Source of the DNA: Clostridium sp. 1001271st1 H5
Lineage (GTDB): Bacteria > Bacillota > Clostridia > Lachnospirales > Lachnospiraceae
Direction of reading: 5' to 3'
Assembly: GCF_005845215.1 (NCBI RefSeq)
Contig: NZ_SPHO01000003.1
Location: 62,001 to 126,000 of the forward strand
Length of the DNA stretch: 64,000 bases
In this document: one piece after another, positions 51,314-60,364 of the stretch
How the letters are laid out: each line of letters begins with the position of its first letter
How positions within the stretch are numbered: position 1 is the stretch's first letter
The notes under the pieces: generated by a model
Databases searched by the model: none
The model's input: only the letters and a program-made list of their open reading frames with translations
Told to the model about the DNA's origin: nothing
Made by a program: the position numbers and the translations under genes

Positions 51314-51343
51314 TTGTCATGGAAGGGAGGTTTTGTGTATAAT
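51314..51343 (+). promoter_or_regulatory. Sigma-A promoter of the hybrid kinase gene
   Basis: TTGTCA (51314-51319) and a perfect TATAAT (51338-51343) are 18 bp apart. The predicted start (about 51350) lies after the first in-frame start at 51303, which supports the ATG at 51411. Confidence 0.7.
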
Positions 51344-51410
51344 AGAGGCATACCAGCGCAATGCAGCGCACAGAGGGCGGAAAAGTCCGCCCGGGAAAGG
51401 AATAGCCTCT

Positions 51411-54191
51411 ATGCAGGATTACTTTACGGATAAAGGGAAGACAGACATTCTGCGCAGCACCCGTACGGGGCTGTGGGAAATCGTGCTCCGCCAGGGCAGG
51501 GAACCGGCCATGTACGCGGACAGTGTCATGCTGGAGCTTCTGGGGCTGGAGACAGCGCCCTCACCTGAGGATTGCTACCGGACATGGCATGACAGTATCC
51601 AGGAAGAATACAGGGGAGCTGTGCAGGAGACCGTGGACAAGTCCATTGCCAGTACCCGGGCAGAGGTCCAGGAAGTCCAGTATAAATGGATGCATCCCCT
51701 GTGGGGGCCTATTTCCGTGCGGTGCGGCGGCATGAAGGACCGGGAATGGGAGGATGGAATCCGCCTGCGGGGATACCACCAGAACATCACGGATACCGTC
51801 ATGTTCCAGCAGGAATATGACGCGGTCATCCGGACCTTAAGCGGACGGTATCGGGGAATCCTGCTGTGTGATTTGAGGGACGGTACCTATAAGATAATCA
51901 AGGCGGAAGAGGATTTCAGTGAAAACCTGGCGGGATATACGGATTTTAGGGAATTTCTCCGCGGGTATGCACAGGCCTGCGTGATGCCGGAATTCAGGAA
52001 CCGGATAGAGCGGTTTGCAGACAAAGGATATATACGGGAGCGGTTCCGGTCAGGGGAAAAGCGGATGGAGGCCTTATACCGTATCTGCAGCGGAAGCTGG
52101 CAGCGGGTCATGGCCATCCCCTTTGCGCCTGAATCTGATTTAAAGGCCAGGGCCATCCTGGCATTTGACGTACAGGACGGAGAGGTGGAAAAACGTATGG
52201 ATGAGGTGACAGCCAGGGTGGCTGTCTCCACCATATACACCCTGGTCCTGAGCCTGGACCCGGTGAGCCAGGAGTACAGCTGCCTCCACTACATGGGGGA
52301 CCAGCTGAAGCTGGCGCCCAAGGGAAAGATGAGCGAATTCCGCCGTCAGGTCATGCCTTTGCTGCCCCGGGAGGACAGGGCAAGGCTCGAACAGGTTTGT
52401 TCCCTGGACAGCTACCGGGATGAGGAATCCCTGGAGGGTATCCTGAGGCTTCGGGGCGGGGAACAGCAGCTCCACTACTACCGTTACTATGCGGTTCCCA
52501 TCCATATGGAACTGGGGGACCGGATACTGATAACCGGGCGTAATATTGATGCCAGACAGGAGGTAGAGATACGGGAAAGCGTTCTGACCAACCTGTGCCA
52601 GTGTTATTACTCCATCTATCTGTTCGATTTGGAAAACGATGTGGAGGAGGCAATCTGGCAGGAGGAATTCATACGCAGGCGGCAGGAATTCCCTAAGGGT
52701 TCCATGGCTGTGTATTATGAGAAATTTGTCCGTAACCATGTCTATGAGGAGGACCAGGAAAAGATGCGCCGTGCGGGAAGTCCGGAGTTTCTAAGGACAA
52801 ACCTTACACCGGAACATCCGGTGTACGACGTGGATTTCCGCCGGGTCTATCCGGAGGGCCTAAAGTGGGTCAGGTCCAGGTTCAGTATTGCCGAAATGAC
52901 GGACGGCATTGTCACCAAGGTGGTTTTTGCCAACATGGGCATTGACGAGCAGAAGCGCAAGGAACTGGAGGAGGAGACTGAGAACAAGAAAAGCCTGTTT
53001 GCGGCCTATGAATCCGCAACCATGGCCAATGAGGCCAAGAGCAATTTCCTGGCCCAAATGTCCCATGACATCCGCACGCCCATGAACGCAATCATAGGGA
53101 TGACTGCCCTGGCGGCATCCCATGCAGACCAGCCGGAGCGTGTGAAGGACTGTCTTGAGAAAATCAGCGTATCCAGCAGCCATTTGCTGTCCCTGATTAA
53201 CGAGATACTGGATATGTCCAGAATTGAGAAGGGAAAGCTGGAGCTGCTGGAGGAGCCCTTTTATCTGGGAACCATGCTGGATAACATATATTCCATAATC
53301 AAGCCCTCTGTCATGGAGAAAAACCATGAGATAACCTTCAGACAGAAGGATGTGCAGCATGAAGCGCTGATTGGGGACGCCAATCGGGTAAAGCAGGTGC
53401 TTTTAAACCTGATTTCCAATGCAGTGAAATATACGCCGGACAACGGAACCATTCTTGTGACAACCCAGGAAGTATCTATGGGTAAGGCTGGCTGGGCCTG
53501 CTACCGGTTTATGGTGGAAGACAACGGCATCGGAATGTCAAAGGAATATATGGAACAGGTCTTTGAACCCTTTTTCCGGGCAGGAGTGCCCATGGTCCTG
53601 GAGCAGCAGGGTACCGGCCTGGGCATGTCCATTGCCCAGGGCATTGTGTCCACCATGCAGGGGGACATACAGGTTGAGAGCCAGGAGGGAAGGGGAAGCT
53701 GTTTCACGGTCACTCTGAATTTCAGAATCCAGGGTGAGGAACAGGAGGCGGTGCAGGGTACAGACGCCTGCATCCGGGAAGAGGCAGCGGATTACAGTGT
53801 CCTGGCGGGAAAGCGGATTCTTCTGGTGGAGGACAATGCCCTTAACATGGAAATCGCCAGGGCCATACTCTGTGAACATGGCCTGAATGTGGATGAGGCG
53901 GAAAACGGACAGTCAGCATATGACTGCTTTGCGTCTTCGGAACCAGGTACATATGAGGCAGTGCTCATGGACCTGCAGATGCCGGTGATGGACGGCTGCA
54001 CGGCTGCCCGCATGATTCGGGCCAGCAGTCATCCCCAGGCGCGCACCATTCCCATCATTGCCCTGACTGCCAATGCCTTTGCAGAGGATGTGGCCAGGGC
54101 GCTGACCAGCGGCATGAATTACCATATTGCAAAGCCCATTGATTTCCATCAGCTTTTGCATGCGCTGAAACAATTTATTGTCTCCGGTTAG
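51411..54191 (+). CDS. Cytosolic hybrid histidine kinase with receiver domain
   Basis: This hybrid two-component sensor has 926 residues from ATG 51411. The first 520 residues have no membrane segment and look like two or three PAS/GAF-type sensing domains; they are not matched in detail. A short coiled coil leads to the dimerisation domain with the phospho-His near residue 553 (MSHDIRTPMNAIIGM), then the ATPase domain (NLISNAVKYTPDN, VEDNGIGMS, GTGLGMSIAQG). A receiver domain starts near 798 (RILLVEDNALNMEIA) with the phospho-acceptor Asp near 851 (LMDLQMPVMDG) and ends with ALTANAF and AKPID. No output regulator is next to it, so phosphate would pass to a protein encoded elsewhere. Target unknown. 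Confidence 0.9.
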   Translation: MQDYFTDKGKTDILRSTRTGLWEIVLRQGREPAMYADSVMLELLGLETAPSPEDCYRTWHDSIQEEYRGAVQETVDKSIASTRAEVQEVQYKWMHPLWGPISVRCGGMKDREWEDGIRLRGYHQNITDTVMFQQEYDAVIRTLSGRYRGILLCDLRDGTYKIIKAEEDFSENLAGYTDFREFLRGYAQACVMPEFRNRIERFADKGYIRERFRSGEKRMEALYRICSGSWQRVMAIPFAPESDLKARAILAFDVQDGEVEKRMDEVTARVAVSTIYTLVLSLDPVSQEYSCLHYMGDQLKLAPKGKMSEFRRQVMPLLPREDRARLEQVCSLDSYRDEESLEGILRLRGGEQQLHYYRYYAVPIHMELGDRILITGRNIDARQEVEIRESVLTNLCQCYYSIYLFDLENDVEEAIWQEEFIRRRQEFPKGSMAVYYEKFVRNHVYEEDQEKMRRAGSPEFLRTNLTPEHPVYDVDFRRVYPEGLKWVRSRFSIAEMTDGIVTKVVFANMGIDEQKRKELEEETENKKSLFAAYESATMANEAKSNFLAQMSHDIRTPMNAIIGMTALAASHADQPERVKDCLEKISVSSSHLLSLINEILDMSRIEKGKLELLEEPFYLGTMLDNIYSIIKPSVMEKNHEITFRQKDVQHEALIGDANRVKQVLLNLISNAVKYTPDNGTILVTTQEVSMGKAGWACYRFMVEDNGIGMSKEYMEQVFEPFFRAGVPMVLEQQGTGLGMSIAQGIVSTMQGDIQVESQEGRGSCFTVTLNFRIQGEEQEAVQGTDACIREEAADYSVLAGKRILLVEDNALNMEIARAILCEHGLNVDEAENGQSAYDCFASSEPGTYEAVLMDLQMPVMDGCTAARMIRASSHPQARTIPIIALTANAFAEDVARALTSGMNYHIAKPIDFHQLLHALKQFIVSG

Positions 54192-54220
54192 CCGGGACAG
54201 GAAACAAGAACAGGAAGCAG

Positions 54221-54270
54221 GGACAGGGGTATCCAACCTCCGCAGGGGGAAGGATGGACCTGTCCTTATT
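54221..54270 (+). terminator. Probable terminator after the hybrid kinase gene
   Basis: Outer arms ggacagg (54221-54227) and cctgtcc (54259-54265) enclose an inner atcc/ggat stem, followed by ttattccgtatttt. The T run is broken, so strength is uncertain. The remaining 175 bp before glf show no clear promoter. Confidence 0.5.
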
Positions 54271-54446
54271 CCGTATTTTCATATGCCGTCCTGTTTCCTT
54301 ATGTTTCCACGGCTTAGAGGGGATGGCAGGGGACATAATCCATTTACAATTCCGGTAAAACATAGTACAATTGTGAAAGCAAAGAGAACGGGAAGCAGAG
54401 GGAACAAAAAACTGAGAGCGCAGTGAGCAAAGGAGTATATCCGGAT

Positions 54447-55547
54447 ATGAAAAAATATGATTATATATTGGTGGGAAGCGGTCTGTATGCAGGTGTGTTT
54501 GCCTGGTATGCCAGGAAGAACGGAAAGAGCTGTCTGGTGGTGGAGAAGCGGAACCACATAGGCGGCAACGTGTACTGTGAGGACGTGGAGGGCATCCATG
54601 TCCACAAATACGGGGCACATATCTTCCATACCGGCAGCCGGAAGGTGTGGGAGTTTGTGAATTCCCTGGCGGAGTTCAACCGCTATACCAACAGCCCGGT
54701 GGCTAATTACAAGGGCCAGATGTACAACATGCCCTTTAATATGAATACCTTCAGCCGTATGTGGGGCATATCCACGCCGGACGAGGCAAAGGCCATCATT
54801 GAGAAACAGAGGGCTGAAATCACAGGGGAGCCAAGGAACCTGGAGGAACAGGCCATCCGTCTGGTGGGCAGGGAGCTGTACGAGAAATTAATCAAGGGAT
54901 ATACGGAAAAACAGTGGGGCAGGGACTGCAGGGAGCTTCCGGCCTTTATCATCAAACGCATTCCTGTGCGGTATATTTATGACAACAATTATTTCAATGA
55001 CCCCTATCAGGGAATTCCCATAGGAGGTTATAACGTCATAGTGGAGAAGCTGTTTGAGGGCTGCGACATTGAGACAGGAGTGGATTACCTGGAACACAGG
55101 GAACATTATGACAGCCTGGGAGAGACTGTGGTATACACGGGCACCATTGATGCGTTCTACGGCTACAGGTTCGGCAAGCTGGAATACCGCAGCCTGCGTT
55201 TTGAGTCACAGGTGCTGGACCAGGAAAACCACCAGGGAGTGGCGGTGGTCAATTACACGGACCGGGAAACGCCGTATACCAGGGTAATTGAGCACAAGCA
55301 TTTTGAGTTCGGCACACAGCCCAGGACAGTAATTACCAGGGAGTATCCGGTGAGCTGGCAGGAGGGCATGGAGCCCTATTATCCGGTGAATGACCAGAGG
55401 AACCAGGAGCTGTACCAGAAGTATGGGGAACTGGCCAGGGCAGAGTCCCATGTATTGTTTGGCGGCCGTCTGGGAGAATATAAGTACTACGACATGGACA
55501 AGGTAATTGAGTCCGCCATGAACAGGGCAGAGGAAATATTTGGATAG
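54447..55547 (+). CDS. glf: UDP-galactopyranose mutase
   Basis: Glf converts UDP-galactopyranose to UDP-galactofuranose, a precursor of galactofuranose-containing surface glycans. It is a flavoprotein of 366 residues from ATG 54447 (aaaggag upstream). Marks are the FAD site YDYILVGSGLYAGVFA (residues 4-19), VVEKRNHIGGNVY near 35, KYGAHIFHTG near 60, GYTEKQWGRD near 155 and RVIEHKHFEF near 275. It begins a run of surface glycan genes. This implies galactofuranose in the polymer made here. Confidence 0.95.
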   Translation: MKKYDYILVGSGLYAGVFAWYARKNGKSCLVVEKRNHIGGNVYCEDVEGIHVHKYGAHIFHTGSRKVWEFVNSLAEFNRYTNSPVANYKGQMYNMPFNMNTFSRMWGISTPDEAKAIIEKQRAEITGEPRNLEEQAIRLVGRELYEKLIKGYTEKQWGRDCRELPAFIIKRIPVRYIYDNNYFNDPYQGIPIGGYNVIVEKLFEGCDIETGVDYLEHREHYDSLGETVVYTGTIDAFYGYRFGKLEYRSLRFESQVLDQENHQGVAVVNYTDRETPYTRVIEHKHFEFGTQPRTVITREYPVSWQEGMEPYYPVNDQRNQELYQKYGELARAESHVLFGGRLGEYKYYDMDKVIESAMNRAEEIFG

Positions 55548-55580
55548 GACAGGATAAAGGACAGGAAGGATATACGGCAG

Positions 55581-56678
55581 ATGACTAAGACACAGGACCG
55601 CCAGGTCTATCTGGACGTGGCAAAGGGCATGGGAATGCTGGGGGTGGTGGCCAGCCATTGTCTGGCTGAGACCAGCCTTGGCATACTCTCTGACTGGTAT
55701 GGTTTCTTCATGCTGGCTATTTTTTATGTCTATACAGGATGGCGCTACGGGCTCCGTTACGGAAAGGACAGGACAGGCATATCCACACGGGAGATGGCAG
55801 GCAGAAGGCTTATATCCCTGGGAATTCCGTACGTGTGCTACAGTGTGCTGTTTATTCTCTCGCGGATATTCCTGGTGTGGCCCCAGCAGTATACCTTCCT
55901 GGTACTCATGTCCGACATCTATTATACCGGCACCTTGGTGGGGCTGGAGACACTTTGGTTTCTGCCCAGCATTTTCATAGCAGAGCTGCTGTTAAACATG
56001 ATATACGGCAGCCGCAGGAACATGGGGATTGCGGCATGTGCGGCGGGAGCAGCCAGCGTGTTCCTCATTCTCTGTATCAACAGCTCCAGGCAGGATACCA
56101 CCCTGTGGCGTGTCGTTCATCTGCCCATCATGGTGTATATCAAGGGACTGGTGGGCTTCCTGCTTGCTCTGGGAGGCGTATTTGCCTGCGATGCGTGGCA
56201 GAGGGCATGCAGGTCCTTAAAGGGCCTGTCCGGCCTGGCGGCGGCATTCCTGCTTATGTGTTTTGGTATTGCCCTCACGGTCCTGATTCCGGGGTGTGAT
56301 TTTAATTTTCTGACCATGAAGAACCCGGTGTCCTGGATTCTGACCGCCTGGTTTTCCTCCGTCACCATACTGATGTTTGGGGAAAGGGTATCGGGCTTAA
56401 ATGGGCGCTGGAAGGAACTGCGGATTTTCAGCAGGGTCCTTGTGCCCTTCTTTACATATTACGGGACCCATTCCCTCACTGTCATGTGTACCCATTTGGT
56501 TCCTGTCATTGCATGTTTCAGGGTGGCAGCCGGCAGGATGGCCTATCCGGGGGTGCTAAGCGCCGCACCGTGGGATATCCTGCTTTTTGCCTTGGTGCTG
56601 GCAGTGGAGCCGGGGGTGGTATGGCTGATTGAGACACGGCTGCCATGGATGAATGGAAGGAAGAGACGTACGAAATGA
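55581..56678 (+). CDS. Acyltransferase family 3 membrane protein
   Basis: This membrane protein of 365 residues has about ten segments and the acyltransferase-3 layout, opening with RQVYLDVAKGMGMLGVVASH (catalytic-type His near residue 27) and including GLETLWFLPSIFIAELLLNM and a YYGTHSLTVMCTHL block near 295. Members of this family move acetyl or similar groups onto surface sugars. Its place between glf and a glycosyltransferase suggests modification of the cluster's polymer. The stop overlaps the next gene by ATGA. The acceptor sugar is unknown. Confidence 0.87.
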   Translation: MTKTQDRQVYLDVAKGMGMLGVVASHCLAETSLGILSDWYGFFMLAIFYVYTGWRYGLRYGKDRTGISTREMAGRRLISLGIPYVCYSVLFILSRIFLVWPQQYTFLVLMSDIYYTGTLVGLETLWFLPSIFIAELLLNMIYGSRRNMGIAACAAGAASVFLILCINSSRQDTTLWRVVHLPIMVYIKGLVGFLLALGGVFACDAWQRACRSLKGLSGLAAAFLLMCFGIALTVLIPGCDFNFLTMKNPVSWILTAWFSSVTILMFGERVSGLNGRWKELRIFSRVLVPFFTYYGTHSLTVMCTHLVPVIACFRVAAGRMAYPGVLSAAPWDILLFALVLAVEPGVVWLIETRLPWMNGRKRRTK

Positions 56679-57739
56679 TTACAGTTCTGGTGGCTGCCTA
56701 TAATGGAAGCAGATATATAAAACAGCAGCTGGATTCTATTCTGGCACAGGATGCCGGGGATATCCATATTCTGGTATCGGATGACGGTTCCACGGACGGC
56801 ACCAGGGAATTGCTGAGAGAATACGAGGAGAGCCGCCGGGACAGGGTTCTGGTGCTTTTCCGGAAGGAGCCTTCCGGGGGCGCGGCCGCCCATTTCCTGA
56901 AAATCCTTAAGCTGATGGCGGATTGCAGGACAATGGCATGGGACGCTGCAGCGGATGAGAGAGGGCTGTGCGTGTGTGAAGGCCTGCTGTCGGAGTATGA
57001 GCCGGGGGGGAGCCTGTCTGTCTGTGAGCGCCTGCTGCGCCTGGCCGGGGCGGAGTATTTTATGCTGAGCGACCAGGATGATGTCTGGATGCCTCAGAAG
57101 GCGCGGATGCTGTCACTGAAGCTGCAGGACATGGAAAGGGCAGCGGGCAGGGGAGGTCTGCCCTATCTGGTGCATTCAGACCTGACTGTGACGGATGAGA
57201 ATTTGCGGCCTCTGGCAGACAGTTTTTTCCGGTATCAGAAAATCTCCCCGGAGCGCACCCGCCTGCCCCAGCTTCTGGTACAGAACAATGTGACCGGCGG
57301 CGCCGTAATGTTCAGCCGGGGAATGCTGCCCTTCCTGGGAGAGCTTCCCGGGGTATGTCTGATGCACGATGCCTGGCTGGCCCTGATTGCCTCCTGTTTC
57401 GGACAGATAGGGTGGGTGGACTGTCCCCTGTACTATTACAGGCAGCATGGCGGCAATGCCCTGGGAGCCGAGAAGGGGGACAGCCTGGATTCTGTCAGGG
57501 ACCGTGTAAAGGACGGAAGCAGCGCCAGGGAGAATTACAGGAAAATGTTCGGACAGGCGGACTGTTTTTACCGTATGTTCGGCAGCCGTTTAAGCCGGGA
57601 GCAGCGGGAAACGCTGGAGGCTTTCATAAGGCTGCCCCGGTGCAGCCGCCCGGGGAAGATGGGGCTTATCATGAAGTACGGCTTTACTAAGAACACCTTT
57701 TTGCGGACACTGGGGCAGATGCTGTTTATCGGGGACTGA
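56675..57739 (+). CDS. Family 2 glycosyltransferase with internal insert
   Basis: This GT-A glycosyltransferase has 354 residues, starting at ATG 56675 that overlaps the previous stop (ATGA). The nucleotide-sugar motif is VSDDGSTDGT (34-43), and the second acidic motif FMLSDQDDVWMPQKA (about 129-143) is typical of rhamnosyl-type enzymes. Between them (about 82-125) lies an unusual Cys/Gly/Ser/Glu-rich stretch that these proteins normally lack, including a run of seven G at 57004-57010. The sugar moved is not known, though rhamnose is possible given rfbABD upstream. Confidence 0.88.
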   Translation: MITVLVAAYNGSRYIKQQLDSILAQDAGDIHILVSDDGSTDGTRELLREYEESRRDRVLVLFRKEPSGGAAAHFLKILKLMADCRTMAWDAAADERGLCVCEGLLSEYEPGGSLSVCERLLRLAGAEYFMLSDQDDVWMPQKARMLSLKLQDMERAAGRGGLPYLVHSDLTVTDENLRPLADSFFRYQKISPERTRLPQLLVQNNVTGGAVMFSRGMLPFLGELPGVCLMHDAWLALIASCFGQIGWVDCPLYYYRQHGGNALGAEKGDSLDSVRDRVKDGSSARENYRKMFGQADCFYRMFGSRLSREQRETLEAFIRLPRCSRPGKMGLIMKYGFTKNTFLRTLGQMLFIGD

Positions 57740-57815
57740 CCCAGAGCCTGTTCAGGAGACGTTTGGGGAATCAGGCTGTTATGCGGTTCCGGAAAGAAAG
57801 GAAGGAAAACAGGGA

Positions 57816-59267
57816 TTGAGTGAAAAACAGACAACGACAAAGGTCCTAAACGGCCTGTTCTGGAAGTTGATGGAAAACGGAGGCGCCCAGGGCGTCCAGT
57901 TTCTGGTTTCCATCATACTGGCGCGCCTGCTCTCGCCGGAAGAGTACGGTGTGGTAGGCGTGATACTCATATTTGTCACCATTGCCAATGTGCTGGTGCA
58001 GAATGGCTTCAGCACTGCGCTGATTCAGAAGCGGAAGGTGGATGACACGGATTTTTCTTCGGTATTCTTCTTTAACATGGCTGTATCCGCTGTCATTTAC
58101 CTGGTGCTGTTTCTGGCAGCGCCAGGCATTGCTTACTTTTATCACAACCAGGAGATGACGGCCCTGGTGCGGGTACTGGCCGTGGTCCTGTTTCCGGGAG
58201 GGGTAATCTCCATACAGAATGCCTATGTGTCCAGAAACATGGAATTCAAGGGACTGTTCATTTCTTCCTTTGCGGCATCCATGATTTCCGGGGCCATCAG
58301 CATATTCATGGCCTTCAGGGGCCTGGGGGTATGGGCTCTGGTATGGCAGCAGATTGGGTATTATTTTTTTTACATGCTGATTTTATTTATGAGCATCAGC
58401 TGGAAGCCCCGCCTTATGTTCAGCTTTCTGCGGATTAAAACCATGTTCGCCTTTGGATGGAAACTGCTGTGCGCCTCCCTGCTGGACACGGTGTACAACA
58501 ATATATACGGGCTTGTGATTGGCAGGATTTATAACGAGTCAATGCTGGGCAATTATAACAGGGGAGAACAGTTCCCCAAGCTGATTGTCAGCAACCTGGG
58601 AGCCGCCATCCAGTCCGTGATGCTGCCAGTACTGTCAGCCAGCCAGGACGAGCCGGAGCGGGTAAAGTCCATGCTGCGCAGGGCCATCACGGTCAGCTCC
58701 TATCTGGTGCTGCCCATGATGGCCGGACTCATAGCGGTGGCCCGCCCCATGGTTCTGCTGCTGCTGGGAGAAAAGTGGCTGCCCTGTGTTCCGTTCCTGC
58801 AAATCATGTGCATAGCCTATTCCTTCTGGCCCATACACATTGCCAATCTCCAGGCGCTGAACGCCATGGGCCGCAGTGACATATTCCTTAAACTGGAGAT
58901 TTTGAAAAAGATGGTGGGACTGGCAGTGCTGGTGGTGGGCATACGCTATAATCCCCTGGTGCTGGTAGCTCTTAAGGCTGCGGCGGATTTCCTGTGCACC
59001 TTTATCAATGCTTGGCCCAATAAGCGGCTGCTTAACTACAGCATTTTGGAACAGTGGAGGGATATCATTCCCTCGGTGGCTGTTTCAATCCTTATGGCCG
59101 CAGCGGTTATGGCGGCGGGAAGGCATGTTCCCGCGGGATGGCTGGGACTGGGAATGCAGATTTTCTTTGGGGCGGCGGTGTACACGCTGGTGTCCTGGGT
59201 CCTGGGACTGGAGGTGTTCCGTTATATCAGGGGTCTGGCAAGGGACAGGCTGCCCGGAAGGAAGTAA
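57816..59267 (+). CDS. Polysaccharide flippase (Wzx-like)
   Basis: This membrane flippase has 483 residues and about 12-14 segments and would move lipid-linked glycan units to the outer face. Start is a TTG at 57816 giving the usual SEKQTTTKVLNGLFWKLMEN; no ATG fits. Marks are GAQGVQFLVSIILARLLSPEEYG near residue 20 and GEQFPKLIVSNLGAAIQSVMLPVLS near 248 (each longer in the protein), which match the WzxC/LPS O-antigen translocase group. Ribosome site aaggaagg lies upstream. It is in the glycan gene run after glf and GT2. Confidence 0.9.
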   Translation: MSEKQTTTKVLNGLFWKLMENGGAQGVQFLVSIILARLLSPEEYGVVGVILIFVTIANVLVQNGFSTALIQKRKVDDTDFSSVFFFNMAVSAVIYLVLFLAAPGIAYFYHNQEMTALVRVLAVVLFPGGVISIQNAYVSRNMEFKGLFISSFAASMISGAISIFMAFRGLGVWALVWQQIGYYFFYMLILFMSISWKPRLMFSFLRIKTMFAFGWKLLCASLLDTVYNNIYGLVIGRIYNESMLGNYNRGEQFPKLIVSNLGAAIQSVMLPVLSASQDEPERVKSMLRRAITVSSYLVLPMMAGLIAVARPMVLLLLGEKWLPCVPFLQIMCIAYSFWPIHIANLQALNAMGRSDIFLKLEILKKMVGLAVLVVGIRYNPLVLVALKAAADFLCTFINAWPNKRLLNYSILEQWRDIIPSVAVSILMAAAVMAAGRHVPAGWLGLGMQIFFGAAVYTLVSWVLGLEVFRYIRGLARDRLPGRK

Positions 59268-59367
59268 GCGGGAAGAGAGAGGCCGGTATGGCAGCGGTTG
59301 AGAGGAAAGCAATCAAAAAGAGGGATTAAGAAAAGGGATTAAAAAGAGCAATCAGGAGGAATGCAAA

Positions 59368-60336
59368 ATGAGGACAGTGGTTGTGACAGCTATAGGGTCT
59401 TTTTCGGCTGATATCGTCATCAGGAAATGCAGGGAAAATGGAATCCGGGTCATAGGCTGCGATGTATATCCCAGGGAATGGATTGCAGATGCCGGGAATG
59501 TGGATGTGTTTTATCAGGTTCCCTATGCAACGGATACAGAGCGGTTTATGGAAGCGATGATGACCATATGCCGGAAGGAAGGGGCAGAGGCCGTCATTCC
59601 CCTGACAGATGCGGAGATTGATGTGTTCAACCTCCACCGTGCGGAATTCGGTGAGATGGATGTTATCTTATGCATGTCGGACAGGGCATGCATCGGCCTG
59701 TGCCGCGACAAGATGGAACTGTACCAATACCTGGAGGCGCATATGGAGGGGATTGCCATACCTACCAGGCGCCTGGAGGATGCCTGCCTGGACGAAATCC
59801 GGTATCCGGCCGTGTGCAAGCCCTATAACGGGAGAAGCAGCCAGGGACTTAAGTTTGTGGGTTCCCGCCGCGAGATGGAAGGGTTCCTGCAGGAAACAGA
59901 CCCCTCTGGCTACATCGTCCAGCCCATGATAAAGGGAACGGTGGTAACGGTGGATGTGGTGCGCAGTCCGGAGCAGGAGGCGTGCGCGGCCGTCTGCCGC
60001 AGGGAGCTTCTTCGGACCCCCAACGGCGCGGGAACCTCTGTCCTGGTATTCAGAAACCCGCAGCTGGAAGAACAGTGCCGGGCCATTGCAGGATTACTGG
60101 GAGTCAGGGGATGCGTGAACATGGAATTTATAGAGGACCAGGACGGCGTCTGCCACATGCTGGAGTGCAACCCCAGGTTTTCCGGCGGTGTGGAGTTTTC
60201 CTGTCTGGCGGGATATGATTGTGTGACAAACCATCTGCGCTGCTTTGAGGGACAGGAAATAGAACTGGCTGAGTGTGTCAAGGGCATGTATATTGCCAGG
60301 AAATACGAGGAATATATTACCAGGGTGGAACCATAG
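59368..60336 (+). CDS. ATP-grasp ligase-like protein
   Basis: This predicted cytosolic ATP-dependent carboxylate ligase has 322 residues. The N-terminal part (1-105) is a preATP-grasp Rossmann-like fold beginning TVVVTAIGSFSADIVIRKC; the ATP-grasp domain follows with the Lys in PAVCKPYNGRSSQGLKFV near residue 152, EFIEDQDG near 255 and the metal site LECNPRFSGG near 267. It resembles the carbamoyl-phosphate synthase large-chain fold in small size. In a glycan cluster it could amidate or add an amino acid to a sugar acid; this is inference. Ribosome site aggagg is strong. Confidence 0.87.
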   Translation: MRTVVVTAIGSFSADIVIRKCRENGIRVIGCDVYPREWIADAGNVDVFYQVPYATDTERFMEAMMTICRKEGAEAVIPLTDAEIDVFNLHRAEFGEMDVILCMSDRACIGLCRDKMELYQYLEAHMEGIAIPTRRLEDACLDEIRYPAVCKPYNGRSSQGLKFVGSRREMEGFLQETDPSGYIVQPMIKGTVVTVDVVRSPEQEACAAVCRRELLRTPNGAGTSVLVFRNPQLEEQCRAIAGLLGVRGCVNMEFIEDQDGVCHMLECNPRFSGGVEFSCLAGYDCVTNHLRCFEGQEIELAECVKGMYIARKYEEYITRVEP

Positions 60337-60364
60337 GAAGGCGGTACAGGACATGGGAGACGGG

